From contig JAZARR010000200.1 of assembly GCA_037389465.1 (NCBI GenBank), positions 4,223,501-4,287,500 on the forward strand: a DNA stretch of 64,000 nt, in the 5' to 3' direction. This DNA comes from Baylisascaris procyonis (lineage: Eukaryota > Nematoda > Chromadorea > Rhabditida > Ascarididae). Numbering within the stretch: the stretch's first letter is position 1; every line of letters begins with the position of its first letter. A program made the position numbers and the translations under genes. Below the pieces are notes generated by a model, which did no database searches, was not told the origin of the DNA, and saw only the letters and a program-made list of their open reading frames with translations. This document shows positions 24,606 through 39,990 of the stretch, piece by piece.

Positions 24606-27171
24606 GTTTATAAATCCCTTTATGAAAGAGCCTCGCGGCAAGACAGGTCTGGTAGTGGTAGTGAACGCTGAACACTACATCTTTTTATGAGTGCATATGT
24701 GTGCGTAAATTCGTGCGCGCATTTAATATTGGAGCGTGAGTGTGTCTACACCCTCGCTTATATGCAATGTTCATGTATCTGGGGCGTTCCCATGAAAGCA
24801 AATTTCCATACAATCCTATTCCATAGATTTTCATTCGTTGGTTTCCAATCTTTTGTTAGAGGATTAGTTCCTATAGGAGCGCATGACAATTCCAAGCAAT
24901 CGTATTGAGCAGAATTAGTTTGAGGGCTATTTCACATTTCCCTCGACTGTGAGAAGAATATAACCATCAGATAAGCTCAATTTTTCCTTTATGTAATGCT
25001 GCCACTTTTTATGAGAGCAGTAGCCCAGCGTTGTGTGTATTCGAATACGCCAGCCATTTGGCCGAGATTCCAGTTCAGTACACTATACGCTTTATTCCCA
25101 TTTTGTATACAAATATACTTTTCTAATAAAGGAACTGAACGTTTATTTAGAGGAAAGATATCAAGACTAGGTAATAAATCCAGTCTCGCATGAAGGCAAC
25201 AACATTTTTGCAGGACAATGCTGATTAGCATTACTAACTTCCGATCTCAATTGTCTCCGAAGATATTCGGATGTTCATTTAGATATGATTGGAAGCAGTC
25301 ACGAATCCCGCCAAATGACTGAAGACAATGCAGATGATTGTAATAATCTTCGGGTACGGCACTCGTCGTGTTGCAAAAGACCAAACATTCCGGCTTAACG
25401 TTGCTGAAAGAATATCAATTTATGTCACTTTGTTGAGATATTTTTCCAAGAAACATCGCCATTTCAGGCGTCTTTTTTTAAATTGATTTTATGGGAACGA
25501 CATTCTAGGCAAACTTCGCGTCGGAATTTCTTTCGAAAGCGGTTTTTCTCTTCTCTTGTGACTTAGCCGAGGGTTGAATGAGTTGCTCATGAAATCCTTC
25601 ATTGATGCATAGCATGTTTTCCGAGTATTTCCACATGATCAGTGTTTCTGCTATACGAAAGATGCATGAGCACACTGATTGTAGGTAAACTGCGAAGTTT
25701 CCGCATAAAATGAAAAGGTGATTGGGGAACATTCGGGAGCTTATTTGAATGTCTGTTCGTGATACCAGATGAACAATCTCATCGTAGTGCTGTTCATGAG
25801 CCATTGATGCATCCAGGGTGACCGATGTTCGCAGCATTAGCTCACAAACGAGACGATCGCTCTGCAATATTCATACGACTGCCTTACGTAGCAATACGGG
25901 GGAACGTTCCGCGCAATTCCAGTGTGAAAAAAAAGATGTGCTCAAATTTCGTCCAAATGTTGTACTCCATAGTCGGCAATACTAAACTGATCAATGTATT
26001 CATATTACGATGGATGAAGCTAATATAAAAAGATCAAGGCATCGCATGGAATATCATTAAGTCATTTTTATTCAGCATTATAAAACTTGTTACTGAACAA
26101 ATTCAGTTTCCAGTATCTTCCGAACGAATAGAGCAAGCCATTGGGCATGATCCCTAAACAGTACTTGGAGTGTTTGTTGTGCAATTTTCATTGGGTATCT
26201 TCTTCCCCAATTAGTGACACTAACTGACAATGGGAAAAAGCAATACTTGTTCTTGCAACATTCGGTATGATCGATCCTCGATGAAGCGCAATCCCACATT
26301 CGCTTCACAGTTGCCCCTTTTATTGAACATGTTGACAAATAGAACAACATCTGAAATTATTGGCTGCCATAACTACCAAAACTTAAGCTTTAATGAACTC
26401 AACAAATATTGACCATTGATGAGAAGACTACCCTAACAGGCTATGTGTTAGGTATCATCTCGTTTCAACACATTAATTTGCAAGTTTTGAATGAATCAGA
26501 TCGATTCAATCGCTCTATTTTCCGTTCAGAGTGAACTGCTTATTGACGATGGTTGAATGACGAAAAAGTTTTTCATAACCTAATAACCATCTGACCAGTG
26601 GCAGAAATAGATGACAGGGAATCCAGCGTCTCATTCGCATATTTCTAGCCACTATACGCCATTCTGAGTCCAAAATTTGACTCCGCAAAAATGAAAATCA
26701 CATCATTGCCGAGACACTCTAAGCCGGAAATTTGACTAAACAATGATGAAAAGCCTGAAATGTGCAGTTTTAATAAAACGTTTTGCTGCTCTGCTTTAAC
26801 GAATCAGTGATTGAAATTTACTCATAGAGGAGTAATTTGTGTTATGGAAATAAATAACACAACTATATCCTTTCAGTTGGAAATTTACATAGGTGACATT
26901 TATTTTTATAATACTAAGCACTGAAGAGGGTTTATTTAGATCTATGAATGTACCAAAAAAAACAAACGTTATCTTGACGAATGGCGTTAAAATCGCAAAA
27001 TTTTCTCTTGCATGCTTTATCGGCATCTTTTTGTCGTGCACAACAAACTTTGAATTTTTGATTTCCAGTTCGATGTGCGTGTGTCGTTCGAATTGCTCCA
27101 CTAAGATATAGCACAATAGCTGATATGATAAGAAGAGAGAAATTCATCAGCTGAAAGTTTCTTTGCTATCA

Positions 27172-27279
<108 letters not shown>

Positions 27280-30200
27280 TGCTTACACGAAAATGAGTGA
27301 AACAATTTGCAGAATTTTATGCTTATACTGTACTAATTCACCATATTCCCACCCATCCATCAACATTGAAAAGAATGATGAACTTTGAACACCGCTAAAA
27401 AACTAACAATTTTATTTTACAACACTTCAGAGACAAGAAAATCAGCCTTTTATAGAAAATTTGTGTGAGGCGTTCGATCAATTAACATAACATTCGGTTA
27501 TTAATTTTAAGAACTTGGAATCGTTATGTTATTCCATTGACTCAGAAACATTTCAATAGGAGGCTCTCTGCTGACACTTGTAAGCGGATGAAACTACCTT
27601 TTATAGGGCACCTCAGCTATACTTCTCAATATACACTAAATTTGCATTCCACATAGTACATCTAAACATTCTCAGATGCATCTCACCCATTTCGTCGAAG
27701 CATTTTTGCTGGATCTCTGAAGTGGTCTTTTCCACATCGTAAGCTATAGCCTCTGAAATTCTGCCACCTGATGTGGAAGCTCGATGCTATCAGAATGCAT
27801 TAGCAATCTACTTTGGGGCAAGCGAATGTATGCAAGACTTGCACATCTGAAAAGCACAGCAACTAAAGCAAAAAGCAATAAACGTTGGGCCACACATAGA
27901 TGCTGGATGCTGGAAGAATATTCAACAGTCACATACTTCCACAAAATTTGTAAATGACGTTTCTTGGGTCTTCGAATGATTATATGCGTTCGCGTGGTTT
28001 ATACCTTCATTTTCGAGCAGCATTCATAGACGATGTTCGACAATTTCACAATTTCCTCAGTAAACAAATCCATTCAAAAACTTCCTCTTTGATGCCGCTA
28101 TGATTTGTTAAACGCATTGTCTGGTGGCTGTGATGGACATGTTGATCGTTTGAATACGATACTAGGCTATATATGGCCGAAAAACAACCGAATTTCAGCA
28201 GTTTATGCAGGTGTTTATAATCACGTTAGTTGTCTTCTTCTTCTAAGGAGGTGTTTACTCTCGCATTCATCGGACAGTTGCGAACTCTATGCGTGTTCAC
28301 TGAGCAAATAACACGTTTCTCCGCCTTTGACCAACCGCCAAGCTCTTATATAAGACAGGGAAGAAATATACAGGGCGCTCAGCATTCACTAGCGTCGCAT
28401 TTTCGGATGCTGAATGTTTGCAGGATTCTATTGGTAGAATGACAGTTGATCTATAGGGCAACAATATATATTACGCTCATATTTTCTATTCATCTACGTA
28501 TACGATTCTTTTGAACAACTTTTCCGTAAGTTGTTTTTTCTCCAGGAAGCGACCATCTCTCTATAAAACTCCAATAACTATGCGCATTGTTTCAGTGCCT
28601 ACTCACATATTTATCTGTTTTATATCAAAGAATAGGACATTTCATTTCTCTGCTTATTTCATGTAAATATTTACACCGCATAAAAAACTTTTGCGATATT
28701 TGACCTTACAGATAGAATATAAAGTAGATGTGTGAACACTACGGGTCTTTCTTGGTGGACGTGTTGACTGTTTGAATACATTACTAGGTCATAGTCATGC
28801 CTATGAAAAATGTCCATAAATTAGTTGCTTACAAGAGACGATATACTGGTGGGGTAGCCACCAAAAAATCGGCAATCCTATGCAATAATGAATAAGCTGT
28901 TTAACACTATCAAGTATTATAAAAGTCTAAAAGTCCGGAATACTTGTCAACTCTTCGGTTAATACATACAAATTTTATAACACTTCGGAATATGCAAATT
29001 TTGACACTTACCTGCTAGGAATTTTTTGTGTTATTAGCATTCACTTCAGTTAAGCGTTCAAAAATTCACTTTTTCTTCTTCCTGGCTCATCGAATAGCTC
29101 ATCATTAATCGTTGCTTTCGAACAAGTTTCAAGCTACAGATCTATGTGGCGTGAAAAGTCTAATATTTTATAATTAACGAAATACGACTAAAAAGGGATA
29201 GGACAAACCCTACCGCAATAACTATATTTCATCGCTATGCAGCGAAATTCAGTATTTGCATAGGCAAGGAAATCTCACTGTTTAGCGTAGTAAATCATAA
29301 CTTCATTATAAATCATGTAGAAGTGGCCGATACATAGGATAGTATCGTAAGTGCACTAGGTTATTCCTAAAGAAATACCTAAAAGTACCGTTATGTCGTC
29401 ATATCATCCACTGAATGAACCCGACATATGACTGTGGTGTACACATGTTGAATCAACTCATATCTCATCTATATTTCTCCAAAACTAACCAAAATAAGCA
29501 TAAACGAAAATATATGACACTCATAATAATATAATAGCAATAAGTTATACAAGCATACAGAGGTGTTGTAGCACCTCGAATGGTGATAGCATTTCGCATG
29601 AATTAAATTCACATTAGTGCTATTAGTTGCCACTAGATAGATATATGTGGGTGATAAGTATTACACTCCTATATGGAACTATGGTGGTAGCTGAATATCT
29701 CGGCATTAATATTGATATCAGCTATTACTGTTCACTAGAGAGCATCCAATTCATAGACAACATCCTGTTATACCTCATAATTTAAAAGCGAGTGGTTTCA
29801 ACACTCAATTTCTTTCCCATTATAAATAGCCCATCTTCGAAATGTGCTGCCTCAAGTATAGATTTAGTTAGAATTAAATGAAGCAACACTACATCTAACC
29901 AAAGAACCTAATGAACCAGATTATCTACGGCCGCATAGTGGGTACAAACTTGTAAGCATGTCGATGCTGTTCATTAACTTGTAGCGTTGAAATACGTTTT
30001 CGTCGCATCATCTAGTTCTTCTGTGAACATCGCCATCACGTCATATTTAACGGTTATTTCCCTGTGGTTCAACATGAGTGCTCCCAAATATGGCCATGTT
30101 GGGCTATTGCCGACCACAGCAGTGCATCAATGATAACGAGCATAAACTAATTAAGGTTTCAAAAGCTGCCCAAGAACGAATACTATTTATGACGGGTATC

Positions 30201-32654
30201 ATTCTCGATGGCCGTGTGCTACTAATATGTTATAAAACAGCAACTGCAACTGAGCAGTTGATGTTACAGGAGCAATATTCGGCACTGCTCCTCACGTCTG
30301 ATGCCTCAAATGAACGAGTGATGTTAAGGAGCTGCCATCAGAGAGGCTTGCAATGCGCTCCGACGCGACTCAACCGCTCCCAGCGAAAACAGTGCTGCCG
30401 GTAACCATAGCTGCACTTCGAGGAATATTTTCGACACTTTGACGATCTCTTATTTTCAAAGTGCATCACTATTAGCAAATCCTCTAGAGGGCCTGACCAA
30501 ACTTTTCCAAAAAAAAAAAGATTGTGAATCAAGCGGCCTCAGCTTTTGGCTGCGGTCACAAGCGGAGAATGTTTATCATCTATTTAATTATAATTGCATT
30601 CCTTCTCCGTTCCACTAGCATGAAGTGTTTTTTCATGAATATCCCAGTGTTCTAGAAATTTGAGCTCAAAAAGTACATGAAGAGCTCCCGAAGTGTGATT
30701 CTACAGAAGCATAAGTGAAATTATGGACTTCATTTGAAAAACCTCAGAATTTTTTTGTGTGCAGCATGAGGCAACTCAATATTAGCACTTCGTTAACATG
30801 GAAATGCCAGCTGGATAGAGTGGTAAAGTTATCTAATGTATTGAAGATAGTAAGCAGATCACGTTCCCAGGCTGAGAACTGGAGTCAACAGTCACGTACT
30901 CATCAAATCCTGATGAGTGCGATTGCATAGCCTCAATCTCAATGACAGCAATTTCGCTCCCTTTCATACGACTATCATATGATAGCATCATGTATACAAC
31001 TGGCAATAATACGTTAAGATATATGCAAAATACACATTATGCGATTCGGTGGTTCTGTGGTGAGAAGTTAGCTTTCCTGCTATTTGCAAACAAATGTTAA
31101 GAAGTGCTCCGATGAAAGGTTTCCTGTCATCCAACTGCATCCTCCTTTCCCTCTCCACTCTCAAGTTTCACTTTTGTATTCTCTTGGGATTTTACGCAAT
31201 TAATACCTCGGTAGGCTGATAAAAATGGCGACATGGACACGTTCGTTTCAGAAGACCCTACTTTTGACATTAGGCACAATAAAGACGTTTTTGCAGCAAT
31301 ATCACCGATGAATCTCATGCTCGGATGCAAACAGATTTGCAGGAATTCTGCGTTAAACTTTTCACAAAATCACCGAATTCTGTAATCTGATGTGAGCTTT
31401 GTTTAGCTCAATGCCACATTTTCACTGTCATCATAAGAGGCAAGCCGATGTGTCGCAATCGTCCACCGCTTAATTGAAGCAAATGCAATAGCAATATTGG
31501 TTGCTGTGAAAGGGAGAGCCGTTAGCCTGAAATAATGAAGGATCCATTATAATATAGTAGAAAAATAAATATATTTCACAGCTCTTCTCTTATCTGAGCG
31601 ATGTTCTAAAGGTGAAAAACACATTAGAAAAAAGGCACTATGCCCACCTATTGCGGCTTTTCCCTGTCAGTTGTCTTCTGTGTCCAGAAGTGGAATAGAT
31701 GAAATGAAATATTAAGGAAAGTTATCCAAACGATGAGCTGAGAGGAAGTCAATACCGGTGAACGAATAATACTTTCCACTGATCAACTGGGAGCTCTCAC
31801 TAACGAGACCTTAGATGATATTTCTTTTGCAATTGCGTACAATTCATGAGTCTGAGCAACAACACCAATGTATGAAGCATATATGTTTAAAAAATTATGA
31901 CTAGTGATAAGTCTAATTCGACAATTTAATCAAATTTCGTTTAGGAGAAAATTATTGGCATTAACTCACAAACCGGATGCGAGTCTTGCATAATAAATAT
32001 TGTAGAAATTGAATTCAGCCGACTAAACAGATGAATACTTTTGACTTTTTGAATTGACCACACGCTGAGCAGTAGATGATTCGATTATGTACTCACAGCG
32101 ATTAAAAATACAGTTTCATTTATTAAATGCTAAGAGCTTTCCTTAGGAAATGATGAGTAAACCAAAAGTCCTTATGGAAAGAATAGTGAACAACTTCCGC
32201 CATGAACCATTCTTTTGCTGTTCCATGCCTTCTACGATAGAAGGAAGATGATGCGGTTTTTTTTTCTGTAATGGAAACGGAATCGCGCGTCCTGCTCGAA
32301 TTCCATAAAAATTAAAGAACTAGTAGTGTCCATCGTGTGGTAGAGTTATCGCTCAGGAATCAACATCATCGAGACATCTTGTGGTAGAAATGACACGGTA
32401 TGAACGAATGAAATGAGCAATAGAGGATAAAGCGTTTGAAGAAAGTAAAAAATTTTACCAGAATTGAGGGGGCGATGATGATTTTCGGGACGATTATGTG
32501 AACGTGTTGCTGCATATGCGCGTCGCTTAGTAACGTTACTTTGTTTCCAAGAAATTCTGAAAAAAAAACAAACAAACAATGGTAAACAGGAATGAGAAAT
32601 TTCCGATGAAATCGACAATTCAGGAAACTTAAAAATTGACTCAAATATATCGTA

Positions 32655-32774
<120 letters not shown>

Positions 32775-34724
32775 GAATCCAAACGGTCTGCTTAAAGAGC
32801 AGACGGTTATTTTCGACTCGAATTATACTCTCTACTAATAACGACCAACAAAAGCAACACATTCATGATGGTGCATGTGGCATTTATATTTTATGCATTT
32901 TTCATTCAAACGGATAAAACATTCATTCATCTTCATTTGAAACACCTAATCAATTTCGAATAAATCGAAAAGAACTTTCCTAATTCAATCACTTCATTCA
33001 CAAATAATGAAATATTCACGATTGAAAGTTAACCCATCTTACCTTCTGCAGAGTATTATCGTCGCAGCTGTATAAACACGAAATGCCTCTGAAATCGTGT
33101 GAGGAATCTATAAATAACATGTCAAGTAGTAGTCACATCGCCGAACCTACTTTGCACTCCCTTTACTATCAGCGACCGAAAATCAAGAACGACTCTCAAC
33201 AGACGCAATGCGAATTGCATCAGCAAAAAAAAAAAAATTCTTGAAGAACTAATGTGTATGTTAAGCATTACTTGTCAGGAAAATAGTCATTTGTGAGTAT
33301 TCCCAATCCATTCGGTGTTGCGTCAATAATTCAAGGTGATATTGTAATTTGAGCGTTACGACCCCCTATATAAGGGTAGGAGGAACTTGCACAATCCTTC
33401 CTTTCATATAGATACTTGGGAATTATTGCATTGCTCCCCTGCACTTAATCCATTTCTATTCCTGGAAGAACATAGAGAAATTTCTCCGCGTAGAATTTGA
33501 GGCCACATCATGCGTAAAACGTGACTGCCGAGTCCTGACTGTGTTTCATGACCAGACTGGACGCTTCAAATCTTCTGCATCACTGGAAACACCTTCCATT
33601 GATAATAATCGCTGCAACAATCATTCATAAATTTTGATTTTCACTTCGTTGATATCGAAGACAACTTTCGGATAGCGATATATGGCACGATGGACTCGTG
33701 ATTACCCGTAAAAATAAAGTCAAGGGCTAAAAATAAATGAGCAGTGAAAGTTCTCAATATTTACACTAGAACCGAGAAATTTCGATTTTGGCCTTGAGGA
33801 GTGGAAGTTGTTGATTGTACTCTACATGCGTATTGCCATGACGGAAAGGTGCGGTAATATACGTAGATGTTTAGTAAGATGCATTTTTTGCAAACTTCTC
33901 CCTTTTGATATCGATAACGATTGTTTTCGATGGGCTGTGTAGGGTATTTGATGATGGACAACCGTTTAAATAGATGACCCCATGAAATGAAATGCATGTT
34001 CTAAGCAAGCGAAAAAGAAAATGCACCGATGAAACTGCAATGATGGGAGCATTTTTTCGATCCTGTTGAAGGAAAATTTGTACAAATTTTCCAAAAATTG
34101 GCAAAAGAATTCTTGATATGAGACCATTTCTGCGATGGACCAACTGCAGAATCCGTACTGCTTCAAGGAACGAAGTTGGCCAGCAAAACTTTACCAACTT
34201 ATGGTCTTCATGGCTTAATGAATACGTAGTCAACTGGATAGCAGATTGGATTGAAGAGATTATTTTATGCCACAAATAATGCCAGCGCATTCACATATAT
34301 ACAAATGAGCCATACATACACGCATATATGACAAAGTAGGCTCACGCGAGGCACTTCGAACAATCGAAGAAGGAAGTAATGGTTGAGGATTGAAATCAGC
34401 ATCTTCAGAGGAACCATTTGTAATGGAATATTTCTTTAAAAAATTAGTTCAAAGAGGGCGTTCGCACTTACATCATTGTGTCACCAGTAGAAGCATTCGA
34501 ACTACTAATTGTGTGGATGCCTGCTGTAAATTTATGTGAAATATTGATCGGGTTTAAGCTGCAAAGAGAAAAGAATGAAAAGCAAAATCAAAATCTCAAT
34601 GAAAAATAAACTCCAAAATGCTTTAAAAACCCTTAAAATATTGGAGAATATTTATGAAAATTAATGAATGAACAATGTTCACTCACGAAAAGTTGACAAA
34701 AAAGCGGAATGACAAAATGCCTTC

Positions 34725-34746
34725 TCCTCCCCCCCCCCCTCCCCCC
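34725..34746. repeat. Poly-C tract
   Basis: A nearly pure cytosine run, followed by a short A run. It lies in non-coding sequence. Confidence 0.9.
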
Positions 34747-35763
34747 AAAAAAATGAAAGAAAGCATCAACCTTCATGAAAGAAGTCCATGGAATTCGTTC
34801 ATGAGAAAATGCTCGTAATAATTGTAGATGAGTTTCCTGCAATAAAAAATTGACAAGAAAACTTGTTTGATGGTTACACCAATATGCCATTTCGTAGGTA
34901 TATCGGTGCACAGACCAGTGCTTGTCGACTGACTAAAATACACCATGACGAAAAAAATCATAGCTTTTAAAACAAGAGCAAAAAAAATTCAGCAGTGGAA
35001 ATACGAGAGGTAATAAATCACATTTCAGTCGAACATCTTGTAGATTCCATAAAACAACTCTTCTGACCTAAAGTGTTGTGAAATCTGACTCAATAGAAGA
35101 AAACTACACTCAGTTATTTATAAAATTCATGCAAATTTAATGAATTTATTAAATTTTTGCTTTTCGGTAACAACTGATATATTAATGTAAGCTCGCCTTG
35201 ACAACCTTAATGTGCCACATTTCCAGGGTTTTACGAAAATTTTTGCACCAATCTTTTGCAACATTTGTAACTTTGCACAAATTTTCACTGCACAGAAAGT
35301 AGCATTTCAGGAAAAGGGTATCACATGGGAACGCATGTGATGCAAACATCGGACGAAACCGGTGAAAAGATGCAACAGATCTCTCAGCGTTACTGATTAA
35401 AGTGTACTCCGTTCTTTTCATTATTTTTCTGGTTCTTCTCGGAGCATGTCTCTTCGAACATTCATTTCGACTCCGATAAATCTCGCGGATATCGATTTTT
35501 AATCGGAAAATATGATACTCGGTTTCCGATGAATCCTCGCCAACCTTGAAAATATTGTGCTCTGTATGGTGAAACTAAAATTAACTGAGGAAATTAAGGC
35601 ATTTGTTGTATGTGCGATTTCCAATATGCATTTATTAAGCGGATTATGTCGGCGCTATGCTTGAACTGAGATATATGTAAGAATTCAATATGTTTGCAAA
35701 CATTCACCTCCATTATTTTACCCCTTTTGGGTCACAACAAACCTGCAGAGTTCTGCCGGAGAA

Positions 35764-36237
35764 GTGGACATGATGGACGATTTGTCCACTCTGCCAACTG
35801 CACTAATGAATTTGATAAAACGTCAGTTCTCTACTGATATGCATCATAATGTTCGCAAGAATGGACTCATATTTCAAAAGATGTTGCTGCATGACTACCA
35901 TCTTTGGCAATGGACGAACCATCGCTGCAAATCATCCGTGAAATGCTCACCATATTTTCATCCGGCCCAGTGTGAAAGCAAAATTCGGATCACCTCTAAA
36001 ATAAGTAGTGATCTTCTCGCTTACTTAAGTGAAATTATTACTTTCGCAAAAGTGATCCACTTCCATGGTGATTTAATAGTTCATGCATTAATATGCTTCA
36101 CAATTCAAAAATTTCACATCTCTTCCTTCAGTGGTTCCGTAGTTGAAACTGGCAAAAGGATACGCAAACGCATGTATACCTATGCTATTTTCTGTGGAAT
36201 CGATTTCCCTTGGAAATTCTCCGGAAATAGATTTTGA
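35764..36237 (+). other. Isolated open frame of 157 codons, unrecognised
   Basis: The frame stays open from before 35764 to TGA at 36237 and is preceded by an acceptor-like CCTGCAG at about 35747. It includes short phrases such as HHNVRKNGLIFQKM and HPAQCESKIRITSK but no motif I recognise, no signal peptide and no transmembrane segment. With this base composition a frame of this length can occur by chance in a window of this size. It is listed only as a candidate. Confidence 0.15.
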
Positions 36238-38915
36238 CCATAGATGACGGATTCAAGAACACTACTTACCTGCAAATTTTGCGCAATTTGTGACTTTTAA
36301 CGATTCCAACGAAAGATCACCAGTTCCACAGAATCGAAGGGACAGAATAGCGCCACTGGTTATGCAACGATGCTAATTCTTGGTTAAAAAAGGTCCTAAC
36401 CGTGCCCTAAGCTCTTCATGAGCTGAAATTTTGCACATCGAATTCATTGGTAATGGGCGTGTATTACCACCCCATTATTTTCAAGTGGCGAGAATGTTAT
36501 GGATTAATATTTGAGAATCATTCAATCAAAAATGTTAGAATGAAATCGATACGCTATTATACAGAGCTATTTGATCCAGAAAATACCATGCAGGCACTAG
36601 CTGAAGAAATTTACGAACTGTAGTTATTTTCGCTTGAGGGCATCGTTGAGCTGCTTTAGGGCATTTTTTGCACCTGATGTAATGCTTCATCACATTTTCT
36701 GGCTTAATCGACACATGTGCAAGGAATCATTGGATGGACAGCAAACATGATGTCATCATAATGCACTTCTATAAAAATTTGCAAAAAAATGTGGAAAGAA
36801 TGCTCCTTGGTGACTAAGAAATGGTTGCTGGGCTGCTAAGTGGTTGCTCTATGCAATAAACCTGCCGTCCTGCTTCGTTTCAGTCAGAAATACAACGGAA
36901 GAACTGTAAGTAAGTCAGTCGCTTGTTGATTATCTTCAGTTTTTCCTCAAATAATTATGGCTTAATGTCGATGCATTCCATGAAGTTGATAGATAGTGGT
37001 TGAAAGCAACTGTCACTATACTGTTTACTTCATCTTTCACCGATTTTGTCTGCTATAATAGGAAAAAGAGAAAATCTTCTTACTCTCATATTTTTCCACT
37101 CATATTTTAGAAGTCATAGAAAAATCTAAAGCATATAAATTCAAAACATCTCGTATTTCCTCTCTGCTTCCACCTCTCGCCTTCTTTCTACTCCGATAGC
37201 TGTTGCTTTTTCATTATCTTGGAAGGCTGCTATTTTCTTCTACTTTGGAAAAGCTCCTATTTTTTCCGCAATCCCCTACATCCTATGCTATAATTTTGCG
37301 AAGTTAAGCAGGCATGGAAAAACATTGCTCGCAAAACTTATAGTCTCCTAGCGTGTCTACTGATGAGTAGCGAGCCTTTGCATCAATTTCAACAAGGATC
37401 TATCGGTATTGTACATCCATTTGATTTGTAGTTGCCATATTACTGTCATATACCGCACATTTCTGTCATAGATTAATTTCATTTCATGAAGGAAGCCGAC
37501 GAACGCCCATTGAATTTGCCACATTTGGTCACTTATTTCAAATACTTTGCCAAAATCTTCGATCATAATCTATTAAGCAGTTTGAAAGCACGCACACTTG
37601 TTTCTAGAGGAAATGCCGCTATATGACAGCATATCGCTTCTCATATAAGCCTTAGTGGGCATTGAGAAGTAGTGGTCGCTTTCGGTTTAGCACACTGTTA
37701 TCTACGATTCTTTTTACCATCCCCCTCTCAATCATCCGTTCTCCCTTCTTTAATAAACCACTGGCTATGAACAGGCGGAAGATCCAATGACCGTGTGTAC
37801 CGCTGACTCGGTGCCTGCTGCAGATTGGTAAATTAATCGTTCGAATCACATTAAACCTTTAGAAGAATGTATCGGAGGTCACGAGTAATGCAATGAATCG
37901 ACAAATAAATAGTCAATTACCAAAATTAGGCTGTTGAGATTCAATGAACTTCTTTCCTGAATATATTATTATCAGCAACCTCGAAGTTTTTTCCCCAAAG
38001 CGATATTTTCATACGTTCAGTTAAAAGCAGCTGATGAGAGCGAAAGAAGTAGTAATAATCAAGGTATACAAGATCAGTGATGTCTCCTACATTAAGGTCT
38101 TCCGCACAATATTATCAGCTTTACTATTTGGCATCGCAAAACGTCTAATAACTAATGAAATGGCGTTTAGTCGCCTAAGTGCACATCATAGGTAAAACAA
38201 CTCCGACATGGAGAACAGTTGAATTAGACGTTTAAGCGATCTCATGTGGATCGTCAAGTAGCAGCTGGTTAGCTCATTGGGTAAGTACACATTTTGATCC
38301 GCTCACCTGTTGCTGCTCCACCTCATGGATTTGTTTCCAGTCTTTAGCAAAAGCAGGCCAGGATACCTTGCCATGAAATGGCCTTTCATCTAATTGCATC
38401 TCTTATCACCCTCCCCTCCCTGGCCTCTTGTACTGCAACTGAAGATCGTCGAAATTGTCAGTGAGGAATTTCTGGGTCAGAGCCCCTAACTTACGGACTC
38501 GCTCTTTGACAGTAAACTGCATCATCAGTCTGTTTCGAAATGTCCGAGCAGTTCCTCGTAAAAATATCGACTATTCTTCGTTAAGCTATGTGTATCATTT
38601 CCTTCAATTAATTCCGTAATAAAAGGCTATAGTATTTCCTTTCATCCTTTCGAAACTAATTGGCATGAGTTCTATTACTTTAGAAAGGAAGAGAAAGCGG
38701 CAGGGTGTTGAACAATAAACTGATCCTTTCGAATGAACTTATGCCATAGTAGCAAATCTCTGGCTATTTCCTTATCACGCGATGGGTCTTCTCAAATTGT
38801 TGTCACCCATACGATTGTATCGACCTACTTTTTCACTCGAACTGCTCATTTCGTTTTGGAAGGCAAGCACAGGATTGCGGTAGTTCAGCGCTGTTCTATT
38901 TTACTTCCAGAATTG

Positions 38916-39990
38916 ATGCATCCTTCGAAGATCAATTCAGCACCCAGATTGAGGTGGCATTGGCAGCTGTGTTTATTTATGTTTTTTCGTATTGTTGACA
39001 ATTATGCAGCCTTCGATTTTCGTTCTGGACCTCCGGAAGCAGTGGTATGCTCATACTCTGAATTCACTAGCTTATTTATTATACATGGGATAATTGTACA
39101 TTTAGCTGTAGTTGTAGTTTCATGTAGCGCCTTATATGCACTCATAGGTTTATCGTGATGACGTATAACACGAAGCGTGAAACTGCTGGCACGATAATTC
39201 AGAAAGGTTGATCGCCGATGATTCTTTTTGTGATTGGATTAGATGGTGTCTCATTTGATCAAATCGCTCACTTGAAACGTGTCTATTTTCATTTTCGAGT
39301 TACTTTCTGTTTGAAAATCTCTCTGGGTGTTTGTTCAAAGATTCTTGATTTGTTTGGCTTGACGATTGTAAAGTGGTTTAGGAAATTGTTTTTGCAGGAT
39401 GTCGAAAAAGAGAGACATCGAGGAAGTCCTCTGCTAATATCAGTATGTTCTTTCCCTGATATTTATGGCCTAGAACATAACAGCGTTCATGAAGAAGCAC
39501 ACAAAAAAAGATATTCATTTGGTTGTTTTCTTGGATGCAGCAATCGACATAAAGTGAAAATGTTGCAGAATTACAGCATATCATTAGAGGTCGGAAATGA
39601 TACGCTTGACGGTGGACGATCTATAATGGCTGCAGGGAAGCGAGAATTCAAATATCGTCAAGTCGAACAGCAAACGAGCTCCAGTAATGTTACAACGAAG
39701 CCATTACCGAAATCTTTTTCACTAAAGATCTAAAGAATTGGGAATGGAGCTGCTTCACCACCATATTAAAATATTTTCTTCCCTACTCCAACACTACATT
39801 CGCTTCCTTAATTCTAAAAATATCGTATTGCAGAATGTTTACGCAGCTGTTCGTCACCAATTGATGCTTTGGCATCTATTTTAAAGGTTATGAAGGATGA
39901 TCGAAAAAATCAAGGTTAACTTCAAATAAGGTCACCAGTAGCCTTAACTGGATGACTAGAGATGCAAAAATTAAAATTTTTTGAATTCAT
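38916..39990 (+). other. Possible 5' exons of the giant mucin-like gene (unresolved)
   Basis: The giant exon lacks a signal peptide if it starts at 39991, so upstream coding exons are expected. Three pieces are open and exon-like. 38916-39148 starts with an ATG, contains a hydrophobic stretch (IIVHLAVVVVSCSALYAL) and could end at ATAG|GTTTAT in phase 1, which is the phase needed by the acceptor at 40063. 39398-39442 lies between TTTTTGCAG and TCA|GTATGT. From 39541, after GATGCAG, a frame carries a Ser/Thr-rich end (TSSSNVTTKPLP). I cannot join these into one consistent model by eye. Confidence 0.2.

Noticed and set aside
38262..38340. A tRNA A-box-like string TTAGCTCATTGGGT
   Set aside because: No B box (GGTTCGAATCC type) follows and no cloverleaf can be drawn.
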